64,000 nt of DNA, from positions 1-64,000 of the forward strand of contig JBMONF010000034.1 in NCBI GenBank assembly GCA_049323455.1, read 5' to 3'. A program made the position numbers and the translations under genes. Within the stretch, counting starts at the first letter, position 1, and each line of letters starts with the position of its first letter. Under the pieces are notes generated by a model, which was given only the letters and a program-made list of their open reading frames with translations, was not told where the DNA came from and did not search any database. Source of the DNA: Hypericibacter sp049323455 (lineage in GTDB: Bacteria > Pseudomonadota > Alphaproteobacteria > Dongiales > Dongiaceae). This document shows positions 42,323 to 53,588 of this stretch, piece by piece.

Positions 42323-43239
42323 GCACCATGGGCGGCGACGCAGATCGGGTCAGGCTCGAGCGCGACGGCTGGCTCGTCGAGTTGATGCCGGCACTCGGCG
42401 GTTCCGTCGTAGGCTGCCGCTGGCAGCACCCCTTGGGCTCGTCCTTCAACTTGCTGCGTCCCGCCTCGGCAACGGCGCTCGCCAGGGCCGGCGTCAATGC
42501 CGTGAGTTGCTTTCCCTTGACGCCTTTCTCCAACCGCTTGCGCAACGGGCGGTGCAGCTTCCGCGGCCGCGAGATCGTCATGCCGCGCAACACACCCCGC
42601 CCGCATGTCGAGCATGGCCATGGCTGGCAGCGCCCTTGGGCTGTGACCGCGGCGGCCCGCGACACCGCCACGCTCACCTATCGCCATGAGCCGGACGGCT
42701 GGCCGTTCGCTTACGAGATGCGCCAGATCTTTCGCCTCGATGGCAATGCGTTCGCCATCGAGCTCCAGACGCGCAACTGCGGCCCCGATCCCATGCCGTA
42801 CGGGTTCGGCCTGCACCCCTACTTCCCCTTCACGCCGGGCTGCCGCCTCACGGCGCGTGTCGTCGGCATGTGGGAGACGGACGCCGAGGTGATGCCGACG
42901 CGCCTGGTCGCGCTGCCGGCGCGCCTGACCTTGCCGACCGGCTGTGCCGTGGCCGGCACCAATCTCGACAACGGATTCACGGGCTGGGACGGCCGCGCCC
43001 TGATCGACTGGCCGGAATGGAACACGCGGCTGACCATGGAGGCGACCGCGCCCCTGCGCTTTCTCGTCATCTATACGCCGGCGGGCGACGGTCATTTTTG
43101 CGTCGAACCCGTGAGCAACTGCACCGACGCTTTCAATCTGGCGAGCCAGGGGCGCACCGATACGGGCATGCTGGTGCTGGAGCCGGGTCAGGAGATCGCG
43201 GCTCGGGTCACGTTCGCGCCGAGCGTGCTGGCGCGTTAG
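42319..43239 (+). CDS. aldose 1-epimerase (galactose mutarotase-like) protein
   Basis: This is a 306-aa GalM-fold protein. The likely catalytic residues are the His of HVEHGHGW (about 98-105), the His of YGFGLHPYFPF (general acid, about 165-175) and the Glu of HFCVEPVSNCTDAFN (general base, about 260-275). It would interconvert alpha and beta sugar anomers or hexose-6-phosphate anomers. The GTG at 42319 overlaps the crcB stop (GTGA); an ATG at 42328 is the alternative start. Its place in a fluoride operon is unusual. Fluoride inhibits enolase, so altered sugar-phosphate levels could be the link, but this is speculation. Confidence 0.86.
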   Translation: MSTMGGDADRVRLERDGWLVELMPALGGSVVGCRWQHPLGSSFNLLRPASATALARAGVNAVSCFPLTPFSNRLRNGRCSFRGREIVMPRNTPRPHVEHGHGWQRPWAVTAAARDTATLTYRHEPDGWPFAYEMRQIFRLDGNAFAIELQTRNCGPDPMPYGFGLHPYFPFTPGCRLTARVVGMWETDAEVMPTRLVALPARLTLPTGCAVAGTNLDNGFTGWDGRALIDWPEWNTRLTMEATAPLRFLVIYTPAGDGHFCVEPVSNCTDAFNLASQGRTDTGMLVLEPGQEIAARVTFAPSVLAR

Positions 43240-43253
43240 AGCAGCTCGGCCCG

Positions 43254-43882
<629 letters not shown>

Positions 43883-43886
<4 letters not shown>

Positions 43887-44563
43887 GAGCGGAACAGCCT
43901 CGTGTGCTGGGTTTCGTGCCGCATCGAGGCGAGGTCGGCGCGGATCGCAGCACCGCCCACCGCATCGAGCGGGGCGGCGTTTGCCGCGGCCGCGACTGCG
44001 GCTACTTCCGTTTCGAGCGCCGCCAGAACGCGCAGGCCGGCGGTCTGGCCCAGTGGCACCAGCCGCACGCCAGCCGAAATCAGATTGGCCATGAAGGCCT
44101 GCAGATAGGCCGCAAGCGCAGGCTCGAGCGCGATCCCGTGGCCGGCAGCCGCCACGGCCACCGCAACAGGATAAGGGACAGCGCCGGGCGCCGCGCTCGC
44201 GAGCCGATCGAGAGCGGTGCAGGCCCAGGCGGCGCGGGTGGCCTTGAGAAAGGCGTTCCCCTGCGCCGTGGTCTCCAGACGGCGCTCGCGCGACGGCGAC
44301 AGGGCCAGCGCCAATTCGACGATCTCACCCAGCGCAACCTGGTCGTTGCTGACCGCCGCGCGGTAAGCCTGCGCGAACAGAACCGCATCGTTGCGCCCGC
44401 CGCCATGGCGCAGAATGTCGATGAGCCAGGCGCGGAGACTTTCGGCATCGCGCACGCTTCCTTCCTCGATCGCCCATTCGAGGCCGTGGCTATAGCCGAA
44501 GGCGCCCACCGGATAGGCCGGCGACAGCCAGGCCAGCAAGCGGTAGAGCGCCGGGTCAGCCAT
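43883..44563 (-). CDS. ureF: urease accessory protein UreF
   Basis: This 226-aa all-helical protein has the family signature LLAWLSPAYPVGAFGYSHGLEWAIEEG at the N-terminus and SAGVRLVPLGQTAGLRVLAAL near the C-terminus. UreF joins the UreD-urease complex and acts with UreG in nickel insertion. Its start overlaps the ureE end by 8 bp; the chosen ATG 44563 gives the expected N-terminus. Confidence 0.97.
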
Positions 44564-45059
44564 GGCGGTGCTCCGTTCCGTGCATTGGCAGCAACGTCGC
44601 GTCTTCGGGCGCATGATGGTGCGGTGCGCCGAGAACATAGGCGCCGCCCTCGGGATCGAACGGCGCTTCGACGGCCGAGACGTCGGCGCCCAGCCGTCGC
44701 ACCATCTCGACGATCACGTGATCGAAGCGGATCCGTAGCGCGCTGCCGCAGAACTGCGTGGGCAAATGGCGGTTGCCGAGATGCCAGGCGATGCGCACCA
44801 GATCGGCCGCCGACGCGCAAGCGATCTCGGCGAGCGGCTCCGGCGCTGCACGGACCGCCACGATCCGTCCGTCTTCGAGCACCAGCCCGTCGCCGTCGCG
44901 CAATGCCGTCGCCCGCTCGAGATCGAGCAGGAAGCGCGTGCCGCCCGCACCCGTCATCGCAATGCGACGCCGGTGTCTGTCTTCGTAATCGAGCGTCACC
45001 GTATCGAGCGCCGGCCCGTTCCAGCGACCGCCCGGTCTGACCTCGATGGCGCGCAACAT
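44556..45059 (-). CDS. ureE: urease accessory nickel metallochaperone UreE
   Basis: This 167-aa protein has the N-terminal domain RRRIAMTGAGGTRFLLDLERATALRDGDGLVLEDG and the central nickel-binding part AWHLGNRHLPTQF. The C-terminal tail is His-rich (HHHAPEDATLLPMHGTEHRHG) for nickel storage. The ATG at 45059 follows GAGGG; a start at 45074 is possible. It lies just after ureC. Confidence 0.95.
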   Translation of the reverse strand: MLRAIEVRPGGRWNGPALDTVTLDYEDRHRRRIAMTGAGGTRFLLDLERATALRDGDGLVLEDGRIVAVRAAPEPLAEIACASAADLVRIAWHLGNRHLPTQFCGSALRIRFDHVIVEMVRRLGADVSAVEAPFDPEGGAYVLGAPHHHAPEDATLLPMHGTEHRHG

Positions 45060-45070
45060 GGATCGGTCCC

Positions 45071-46783
<1,713 letters not shown>

Positions 46784-46793
46784 GGATACCCCC

Positions 46794-47102
46794 TCAGCCC
46801 AGCGGCCCCATGATCTTCTGATTGAAGCCGAAGATGCGCCGCGCCCCGCCGAAAGGAACCAGGCGAACCTCGCGCTCCTGGCCCGGCTCGAAACGCACGG
46901 CCGTGCCGGCCGGGATATCGAGACGCCGCCCCTTCGCCTTCTCCCGATCGAAGGAAAGGGCCTGGTTCACCTCGAAGAAATGGAAGTGGCTGCCCACTTG
47001 GACCGGCCGATGGCCCGTGTTGGCCACGGTCAGCGTTAGCGCTTCCGCGCCCACGTTGAGCTCGATCTCGCCCGGGGCCGCCATGATTTCGCCAGGGATC
47101 AT
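46794..47102 (-). CDS. ureB: urease beta subunit UreB
   Basis: This 102-aa structural subunit contains the signature MIPGEIMAAPGEIELNVG and NTGHRPVQVGSHFHFFEVNQALSFDRE. Length is typical. It lies 10 bp from both ureC and ureA. Confidence 0.98.
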   Translation of the reverse strand: MIPGEIMAAPGEIELNVGAEALTLTVANTGHRPVQVGSHFHFFEVNQALSFDREKAKGRRLDIPAGTAVRFEPGQEREVRLVPFGGARRIFGFNQKIMGPLG

Positions 47103-47112
47103 CGGCGCCTCC

Positions 47113-47415
47113 CTAGCGAATCGGCTGGTGAACGGTGACGAGCTTGACCCCGTCGGGGAAAGTCGCCTCCACCTGCACGTCGTGGATCATCTCGGCCACG
47201 CCTTCCATCACCTCGTCGCGACTGACGACATGGGCGCCCGCCTCCATGAGCTCGGCGACGGAACGCCCGTCGCGCGCGCCCTCGGTGACGAAATCGGAGA
47301 TCAACGCAATCGCCTCCGGATAATTGAGCTTCACGCCGCGTTCGAGCCGGCGGCGCGCGACCATCGCCGCCATGGCGATCATGAGCTTGTCTTTCTCGCG
47401 GGGCGTCAGGTTCAT
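47113..47415 (-). CDS. ureA: urease gamma subunit UreA
   Basis: This 100-aa subunit begins MNLTPREKDKLMIAMAAMVARRRLERGVKLNYPEAIALISD and contains EMIHDVQVEATFPDGVKLVTVHQPIR at the C-terminus, the standard UreA ends. The ATG at 47415 is preceded by GGAGGAATC. The frame remains open upstream, but into ureD. Confidence 0.98.
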   Translation of the reverse strand: MNLTPREKDKLMIAMAAMVARRRLERGVKLNYPEAIALISDFVTEGARDGRSVAELMEAGAHVVSRDEVMEGVAEMIHDVQVEATFPDGVKLVTVHQPIR

Positions 47416-47428
47416 GATTCCTCCAAAT

Positions 47429-48328
47429 TCAGCAAAGCCAGACACGCGGCGGCTGAATCCGATCGCGAAGCGCGCCGAGCGCTGCCAGGAGGCCGACACG
47501 CAAGCGGCGTCCGTCGGGCGCCAGAATCCGCGCTGTCAAGAGCCCGTTCCAGGCGCTGGCCCCCGCTTCGCAAGGCGCACTTGCCAGCGCCTCGCGCAAC
47601 GGCTCGAGCCGGCGCTCGCTGTCGGGCGAAATCGAGACCAGCAGGGCCATGGCCGTGGCGCCGCCAAAGATCGCGGCGCCGCCACTCAACCCGGCGACGT
47701 CGCCCTCCAGGCGCAGCGTGTCGGCGAAGACGAGACGCCCGCCGCGCCGGATGCGCCAGGAATCCAGGACATGGGCATGCGTCACCCTTTCGCCCGAGGC
47801 CTGCCGGCCGAGGATCAGGGCCTCGACGGCCAGGAACGTCGCCCCGGCACCGAGATCGACCGAAAGGCGGCGCTCGAGCTGGCAGCGGTCGAACAGGATC
47901 GTCTCCTGCGGCAGCCAATCGAGCGATGCGCCAGCGCCGAGCTCGAGGCGGTTCTCGATCACCGCCTCCCCGCCCCCACTGCGATAGACGCGCTCGGCCG
48001 CCTGGCTGGTGACGACGGCGGCGGCGCCAGGTTGCAGCAAAACCCGGGTGTGAAACGCATCCCCGCCCGTGGCACCCCCGGCCGTATTGAGAAGAATGGC
48101 CTCCGGGCGCTCACCGGCCGGCATGCGCGGCAAACGCACGCGCAGGGAGCCTTGCTGATAGAGACGGTCCAGAACCGTGTTCGGCCCGCATCGCTTGAAA
48201 ATGATCCGGGCCGCGCCATGGGCGCGCGGCAGCCGCGCGCCGGCCGCGGCGTTCACCTCTCCGGACAGCGCAATAGCGTCGAGCATCGGCCCCCAGCGTT
48301 GTCGGCCGGTCGTCTTGCATGAAGGCAT
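47429..48328 (-). CDS. ureD: urease accessory protein UreD (UreH)
   Basis: This 299-aa scaffold for nickel insertion has the family segments LLNTAGGATGGDAFHTRVLLQPGAAAVVTSQAAERVYRS and SLDWLPQETILFDRCQLERR. It is first in the urease operon. Starts at 48349 (TTG), 48328 (ATG) and 48286 (ATG) are all open; none has a good ribosome site. I chose 48328, which gives a normal-length N-terminus. No urea transporter or nickel importer gene is next to it. Confidence 0.93.
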   Translation of the reverse strand: MPSCKTTGRQRWGPMLDAIALSGEVNAAAGARLPRAHGAARIIFKRCGPNTVLDRLYQQGSLRVRLPRMPAGERPEAILLNTAGGATGGDAFHTRVLLQPGAAAVVTSQAAERVYRSGGGEAVIENRLELGAGASLDWLPQETILFDRCQLERRLSVDLGAGATFLAVEALILGRQASGERVTHAHVLDSWRIRRGGRLVFADTLRLEGDVAGLSGGAAIFGGATAMALLVSISPDSERRLEPLREALASAPCEAGASAWNGLLTARILAPDGRRLRVGLLAALGALRDRIQPPRVWLC

Positions 48329-48519
48329 CGCCGCGAGCTGGCACAGCAAAACGGCCGGCGGTCGAGCTGGCTTGGACCTTCATCCTGGTCGTCCGACCTG
48401 GCTTAACCTAGGACGGGGCCCGTGCGGGGCGCAAGATTATCTCCGCCTCGGCGCCCCTATCCGGCACCGGTTCGGCCCCCGACGGCACCGGCCGATGCGA
48501 CCGCCCAGCCCCCTGGCAA

Positions 48520-49371
48520 CTATCCCAGTTTGCGTCTTAGAAACTCGATCGAGCGCTGCCACGCCAGCTTCGCCGCGTCGGGCGCATAGCGCTCCGCCGA
48601 GGTATCATTGTGGAAGGCGTGATTGACGCCCTCATACATATAATACTCGTAGCCGACATGGGCGGCATCGAGCGCCTTGAGAAAGGCCGGCACGTTGGCG
48701 TTGATGCGCTGGTCGAGCCCGGCGTAATGAAGTTGCAACGGCGCCTTGATGTTCGGCACGGCCTCGAGCGGCGGGGGCGGGCCGTAGAAGACGACAGCCG
48801 CGTCAAGTTTCGGCTCAGCGATCGCCACTTGACCGACCATGCCGCCACCCCAGCAGAAGCCGATGATCCCGACCTTGCCATTGACGTCCGAACGCGCGCG
48901 CAGCCAGCCAATCGCCGCGCGCGCCTCGGCGACCACTTGCGCCGCGGTGAGCCGACCGATCATGTCGCGGGCCTTGTCCGGATCGCCCGGCGTGCCGCCA
49001 ACCACGGTAAGGAAATCGGGCGCCAGCGCCATGAAGCCTTCGACCGCCGCCCGGCGCGCTAAGTCTTCGATGTAGGGGTTGAGCCCGCGGTTCTCATGCA
49101 CCACCACGAGGCCGGGCAGCGCACCCGGTGCGTTCTTCGGCCGGGCCAAGTAGCCCTTCGGCCCGCCTTCGATCGTCACGATTTCCGTGGTGATGCGCGA
49201 ATCGTCGGCCGCGACGATGGCCGCTGCCGCGGGGTCCGGCTGCAACAGCTTGAGAACGGCCAGCGCCGCCGCCGCGCTCCCCGTGAGGGCTGTCAGTCGC
49301 TCCATGAAGCTGCGTCGGTCGATCCGGCTGTGAGTGAAGTCGTCATAGAGGTCGATGACGTCCTGGCGCAT
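48520..49371 (-). CDS. dienelactone hydrolase family protein with Tat-like leader
   Basis: This 283-aa alpha/beta hydrolase has a catalytic triad typical of dienelactone hydrolase: the nucleophile Cys in GIIGFCWGGGMVG, an Asp near GLDQRIN, and the His in GVNHAFHNDTS. The N-terminus carries RIDRRSFMERLTALTGSAAAALAVLKLL, resembling a twin-arginine signal though preceded by about 18 residues, so the enzyme may be exported. Members hydrolyse lactones or esters. It is monocistronic, upstream of the urease operon but separated by 191 bp from ureD. Confidence 0.9.
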   Translation of the reverse strand: MRQDVIDLYDDFTHSRIDRRSFMERLTALTGSAAAALAVLKLLQPDPAAAAIVAADDSRITTEIVTIEGGPKGYLARPKNAPGALPGLVVVHENRGLNPYIEDLARRAAVEGFMALAPDFLTVVGGTPGDPDKARDMIGRLTAAQVVAEARAAIGWLRARSDVNGKVGIIGFCWGGGMVGQVAIAEPKLDAAVVFYGPPPPLEAVPNIKAPLQLHYAGLDQRINANVPAFLKALDAAHVGYEYYMYEGVNHAFHNDTSAERYAPDAAKLAWQRSIEFLRRKLG

Positions 49372-49619
49372 GGCGAACCTCCCCGTGCTTGCGATGACAG
49401 ACGATTCTCTCGAGATAGGGGCAGATAGGTCTCGCGACCAGCCGGGGTTAGGCAGGGCGCGTGCCGGAGCGGATCACGACTGCTTGATCGAGCGTTCCAG
49501 GCACCGCGGATAGCGGCCGGCAAGCCGGATGCAGCCAAACGATAGCCGACAGGATACACTCGACCCAGCGACCCGATGCTCTGAGGCCGTGCCAAACTCG
49601 CAACCGAACTCGCAACGCC

Positions 49620-50954
49620 ATGAACCAGGACAGTGTGATTGCCGGCGGCACCGCCGGTCCGGCACAGGCAGCAACGGCCGTGGGCCTGGCGATCCAGCCG
49701 GAACAGTTCCTCCTCGTGCTGGGTTTGTCCTTCTTCTTTGGACTGGCCTTCGAGGAATTCCATCGGCAAAGCCCGCTCAAGCCGCCCGGCGGCATTCGCA
49801 CCTTTCCCCTGCTGGCCCTGCTCGGCGCCGGCCTCTATGTCGTATCGCCGCGTTATCCCCTCGTCCTCGCCGTCGGCGCGTTGGTCCTGGGCGCCTGGCT
49901 GTTTCTTTACTATCGGATGCGCCTCGGTGCCCCTCCCAGCGATGTGGGGGATCGCGATCCCGGTCTTGTCGTGCCGGTTTCCAATTTCCTGGCCTTTCTG
50001 CTAGGGCCCATTGCCCTCGTCGCGCCGCCTTGGTTTGCCGTCGCCATCGCGGTCAGTGCCGTCGTCCTCATGACGGCGCGGGAGCGGCTGCACGACTTCG
50101 CCCGCCGCGTGCCGGGCTACGAGATCATCACGCTGGGAAAATTCCTGATCCTGACCGGCATCGTGCTGCCGCTGCTGCCCGACCGCCCCGTCACGTCGCT
50201 GACCCCCATCACTCCTTATCAGGCCTGGCTGGCCCTGATCACCGTCTCGGGCCTGTCCTACGGCAGCTACCTGGCCCAGCGCTATCTCCCTGTGCGCAAC
50301 GGCGCGCTGTTCACTTCGGTGCTGGGCGGCCTCTATTCCTCGACGGCGACGACCGTCGTCATCGCGCGTCAATTGCGAAGTTCACCGGCCGGCGATCGCG
50401 GGCTCGAGGCCGGAATCGTGTTCGCTACCGCCGCCATGTATCTGCGCGTCGGTGTGGTGATCGCGGTATTCAATTTGGCGCTGGCCCGGGAGCTCGCTAC
50501 CGCTCTGACTGCCCTCCTGCTGCTGGGCGCTCTGATCGGCGCCGCTCTCCTCCTGAAACCGGCGCAAAAGCCCGGCACGCCTGCTCCCATGATCATGGCC
50601 CCGACGAACCCGCTCGAGCTTTCGACCGGCGCCCTCTTTGCCGTATCCTTCGTGATCGTGTCCGTCGCCGCCACCTGGGCCAAGACCACGCTGGGACAGA
50701 CGGGCTTCTTCTGGCTGGCCGGAATCGTCGGGATCACCGATATCGATCCCTTCGTCCTCAGCGTCGCCCAAAGCAGCGAGACGGAGATCGAATTCAAGTC
50801 GCTGGCCATGGCGATCTTGATCGCCGCCTCCTCGAACAATCTGCTCAAGGCGGTCTATGTGCTCGTCTTCTCGCGCAATCGCCGCGCCCTGATCCCGAGC
50901 CTGTCGCTCATGGCGCTCGCCGCCGGCGGCGTCGCCATCGCCTTCTGGCTCTAG
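49620..50954 (+). CDS. MgtC/SapB-DUF4010 family membrane protein
   Basis: This 444-aa protein has about 12 hydrophobic helices. The N-terminal part (about 25-160) resembles MgtC/SapB proteins (FFFGLAFEEFHRQSPLKPPGGIRTFPLLALLGAGLYVVS). The C-terminal part matches DUF4010 (GSYLAQRYLPVRNGALFTSVLGGLYSSTATTVVIARQ, then GIVGITDIDPFVLSVAQSS and ASSNNLLKAVYVLVFSR). The function of the fused family is not established; magnesium or membrane-potential homeostasis has been suggested for MgtC. It is monocistronic and starts at ATG 49620. Confidence 0.9.
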   Translation: MNQDSVIAGGTAGPAQAATAVGLAIQPEQFLLVLGLSFFFGLAFEEFHRQSPLKPPGGIRTFPLLALLGAGLYVVSPRYPLVLAVGALVLGAWLFLYYRMRLGAPPSDVGDRDPGLVVPVSNFLAFLLGPIALVAPPWFAVAIAVSAVVLMTARERLHDFARRVPGYEIITLGKFLILTGIVLPLLPDRPVTSLTPITPYQAWLALITVSGLSYGSYLAQRYLPVRNGALFTSVLGGLYSSTATTVVIARQLRSSPAGDRGLEAGIVFATAAMYLRVGVVIAVFNLALARELATALTALLLLGALIGAALLLKPAQKPGTPAPMIMAPTNPLELSTGALFAVSFVIVSVAATWAKTTLGQTGFFWLAGIVGITDIDPFVLSVAQSSETEIEFKSLAMAILIAASSNNLLKAVYVLVFSRNRRALIPSLSLMALAAGGVAIAFWL

Positions 50955-50985
50955 ACCAGGGGCATTTTCGCGTTGTCGCGCGGCT

Positions 50986-52572
50986 TCAATAGCCGAGCGC
51001 GCAGCCGTCCTTGCGCGGGTCGGAGCCCGCGGTCAGCGTGCCCGCCTGCCAATCGATCAGAATGGCCTGCCCGCCGCCGAGCGGCTCCTCGGCGACGAGC
51101 ACGCGATGACCCTTTCGCTGCAAGCCGGCGATAACATCGCCCCGCACGCCGCGCTCCGTCTCGACCATATCGGCGCTGTAGAACACGCGGGGACAATCGA
51201 GTGCGACCTGCGGGTCCATGCCGAAGTCGATCAGATTCGTGAGGAAATGCACATGGCCGAAGGGCTGGTAGTCGCCGCCCATGACGCCGAAGGGTGCCAG
51301 CGGGCGGCCGTCCTTCATGGCCATGCCGGGCATGATCGTATGCATCGGCCGCTTGCCGGGCGCGATGCAGTTGGGATGTCTCGGATCGAGTCGGAAGCTG
51401 GCGCCGCGATTCTGCAGCACCACGCCGGTCTTGGGGCTCACCACGCCGCTGCCGAAGGAGTGATAGATCGAGTTGATGAAGCTCACCGCATTGCGTTCCC
51501 GGTCGACCACGCAGAGATAGACGGTGTCGGACTTGCGCAAGAGGGGCGGCGGCAACTCGGTCGCGGCGCGCTCCCTGTCGATGTGCGATCGCAGCCGGTC
51601 CGCATAATCCTTCGACAGCAGCTCGTCGACCGGCACGGCGACGCGGCTGGGGTCGGCGATCAGCGCGTTGCGATCGCGATAGGCGAGCCGGCCGGCCTCG
51701 AGTTCCAGATGCAGGCGGTCGGCACCGACCGGATCGAGATCGCCGAGCGAGAAGCCCGACAGCAGATTGAGCATGACCAAAGCGGTGATGCCCTGGTTGT
51801 TGGGCGGCATTTGATGGATATCGACGCCGCGATAGCGCGTATGGATCGACTGGACATGGTCGCCCTTGGTGGCGGCGAAATCCTCCAGCGTGTGTAACCC
51901 GCCGAGCGCGCGCAGATGGCCCACAATGTCCTCGGCCACCGGGCCGGCATAGAAACCATCACGCCCCTTCTCCGCGATGCGCTTCAGCGTCTGGGCCAGC
52001 TCCGGCTGGCGGTGCCGCTCGCCCGCGCGCGGCGGGCGGCCTCGCGGCATCAGGACCCGCGCCGCATTCGGATCGACGGCGAGGAGATCGGCGCAGGAAG
52101 CCCAGTCGAACGCGACGCGATCGTGAACGACGTAGCCGTCCTCGGCATAGCGGATCGCAGGGCGCAGCAGCGCGCCCAGCTCCCTCGTGCCGTGATCGGC
52201 GACGACGCGGGCCCACATGTCGACCAGGCCCGGTACGGTGACGGCGTGCGGGCCATAGATCGGTATGCTGTCGAACCCCCGCTCGAGATACCAGTCGAGC
52301 GCGGCGGCCTCGGGCGCGCGGCCCGAGCCGTTGAAGGCGATGACTTGCGAGCCCCCGCGCGGCGCGTACAGCATGAAGCCGTCGCCGCCGATGCCGGTTG
52401 ATTGCGGCTCAACCACGGCGAGCACGGCAGCGGCGGCCACTGCCGCGTCGATGGCATTGCCGCCGTCGCGCAAGACCTCGATGGCGGTCAGCGTGGCAAG
52501 GGGATGCGATGTGGCCGCAGCCGCTTCGGTGGCGCGAACCGGCGAACGGCCGGGAAGCTGGAAGTCTCGCAT
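50986..52572 (-). CDS. gamma-glutamyltransferase-like (Ntn) enzyme
   Basis: This 528-aa cytosolic member of the Ntn-hydrolase gamma-glutamyltransferase family begins with the typical ATSHPLATLTAIEVLRDGGNAIDAAVAAAAVLAVVEPQSTGIGGDGFML. The autoprocessing region is KSDTVYLCVVDRERNAVSFINSIYHSFGSGV, where the Thr of DTVY would be the nucleophile. The C-terminal part has PGMAMKDGRPLAPFGVMGGDYQPFGHVHFLTN. No signal peptide is seen, unlike periplasmic GGTs. Members act on glutathione, cephalosporin side chains or other gamma-glutamyl amides; the substrate here is unknown. It follows the PanE-like gene on the same strand. Confidence 0.9.
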   Translation of the reverse strand: MRDFQLPGRSPVRATEAAAATSHPLATLTAIEVLRDGGNAIDAAVAAAAVLAVVEPQSTGIGGDGFMLYAPRGGSQVIAFNGSGRAPEAAALDWYLERGFDSIPIYGPHAVTVPGLVDMWARVVADHGTRELGALLRPAIRYAEDGYVVHDRVAFDWASCADLLAVDPNAARVLMPRGRPPRAGERHRQPELAQTLKRIAEKGRDGFYAGPVAEDIVGHLRALGGLHTLEDFAATKGDHVQSIHTRYRGVDIHQMPPNNQGITALVMLNLLSGFSLGDLDPVGADRLHLELEAGRLAYRDRNALIADPSRVAVPVDELLSKDYADRLRSHIDRERAATELPPPLLRKSDTVYLCVVDRERNAVSFINSIYHSFGSGVVSPKTGVVLQNRGASFRLDPRHPNCIAPGKRPMHTIMPGMAMKDGRPLAPFGVMGGDYQPFGHVHFLTNLIDFGMDPQVALDCPRVFYSADMVETERGVRGDVIAGLQRKGHRVLVAEEPLGGGQAILIDWQAGTLTAGSDPRKDGCALGY

Positions 52573-52610
52573 GAGGGTCGGATGATCCTTCGATCTGATG
52601 GTCGTCGTGG

Positions 52611-53588
52611 TTATGGATAGAGGCCCAGCAGGACGGCCTTCTGCCGGACCAGAGCATAGACCGCCTCGATGGTCGGTGTCGGCAGCTGGACGACATCGCC
52701 CAACGCCGCCACGGCGCCGACGATGGCGTCAATCTCGGCCGGCCGGCGACGCTCGAAATCCTGCAGCATCGAGGTCTTGTGATCGCCAACCGCGGCAGCG
52801 CCGTCGATGCGCCGCTCGACGTCGATCGGCATCTCCACGCCGAGCGCCTTCGCGACCGCCTCCGCCTCCGTCATGATGGCACGAGCCAGGGCACGTGTCT
52901 GCGGGTCTGCGCAGATCTGCCGCAGCGTCGCGCCCGTGAGCGCGCTGATCGGGTTGAAGGCGACATTGCCCCACAGCTTGACCCAAATCTCGGTGCGGAT
53001 GTCCGGCCTCACCGGCGCCTTCAGCCCCGCCTTGATGAGCGCGCGGCTCAGCGCCAGCGCCCGCTCGGACCGGCTGCCATCTGGCTCGCCCAGGCTGAAG
53101 CGATCGCCCGCGATGTGCCGGATCACGCCAGGCTCCACCACTTCCGCCGCCGGATAGACGACGCAGCCCAGCACCCGTTCGGGCCCGATGCCGCGCCACT
53201 GCCGCTCATCGGGGTCGATGATCGGAAGCCGCCGATCCCGATAAGGCCCTTCCAGGCCGTAGAAATACCACCAAGGCACGCCGTTGATCGCCATGACCAC
53301 GGTCGTCTCTGGCCCGAGCAACGGCTGGAGCCGATCGATGATGCCGCCAACGGCCGGCGCCTTGAGCGCCAGGACGACATAATCCTGCGCACCGATCTCG
53401 GCGGAGCTGTCGCTAGAGCGAGGGTGAACGACGAACTCCTCCTCCGGCCCGATCAGCTTCAAGCCGCGCGCTCGTATCGCCTCGAGATGTGCGCCGCGGG
53501 CGATCAGCGAGACCTCTTCGCCGGCCCGGGCCAGCTTGGCCCCCAAGAGCCCGCCGATGGCACCGGCGCCGTAGATACAGATCTTCAT
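52611..53588 (-). CDS. panE: ketopantoate reductase (2-dehydropantoate 2-reductase) family protein
   Basis: This 325-aa NADP-dependent reductase has the Rossmann motif MKICIYGAGAIGGLLGAKLARAG, followed by EIWVKLWGNVAFNPISALTGATLRQICADP, the helix containing the catalytic Lys and Asn, and ERRRPAEIDAIVGAVA (Glu/Asp of the active site). Members include true PanE and reductases of other 2-oxo acids. It is coupled to the acyl-CoA ligase (4-bp overlap) and lies between it and the GGT gene, so a catabolic rather than biosynthetic role is likely (inference). Confidence 0.88.
   Translation of the reverse strand: MKICIYGAGAIGGLLGAKLARAGEEVSLIARGAHLEAIRARGLKLIGPEEEFVVHPRSSDSSAEIGAQDYVVLALKAPAVGGIIDRLQPLLGPETTVVMAINGVPWWYFYGLEGPYRDRRLPIIDPDERQWRGIGPERVLGCVVYPAAEVVEPGVIRHIAGDRFSLGEPDGSRSERALALSRALIKAGLKAPVRPDIRTEIWVKLWGNVAFNPISALTGATLRQICADPQTRALARAIMTEAEAVAKALGVEMPIDVERRIDGAAAVGDHKTSMLQDFERRRPAEIDAIVGAVAALGDVVQLPTPTIEAVYALVRQKAVLLGLYP

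Noticed and set aside
48350..48519. Possible gene between ureD and the hydrolase gene
   Set aside because: Only short frames without motif or ribosome site; regarded as promoter region of the urease operon.
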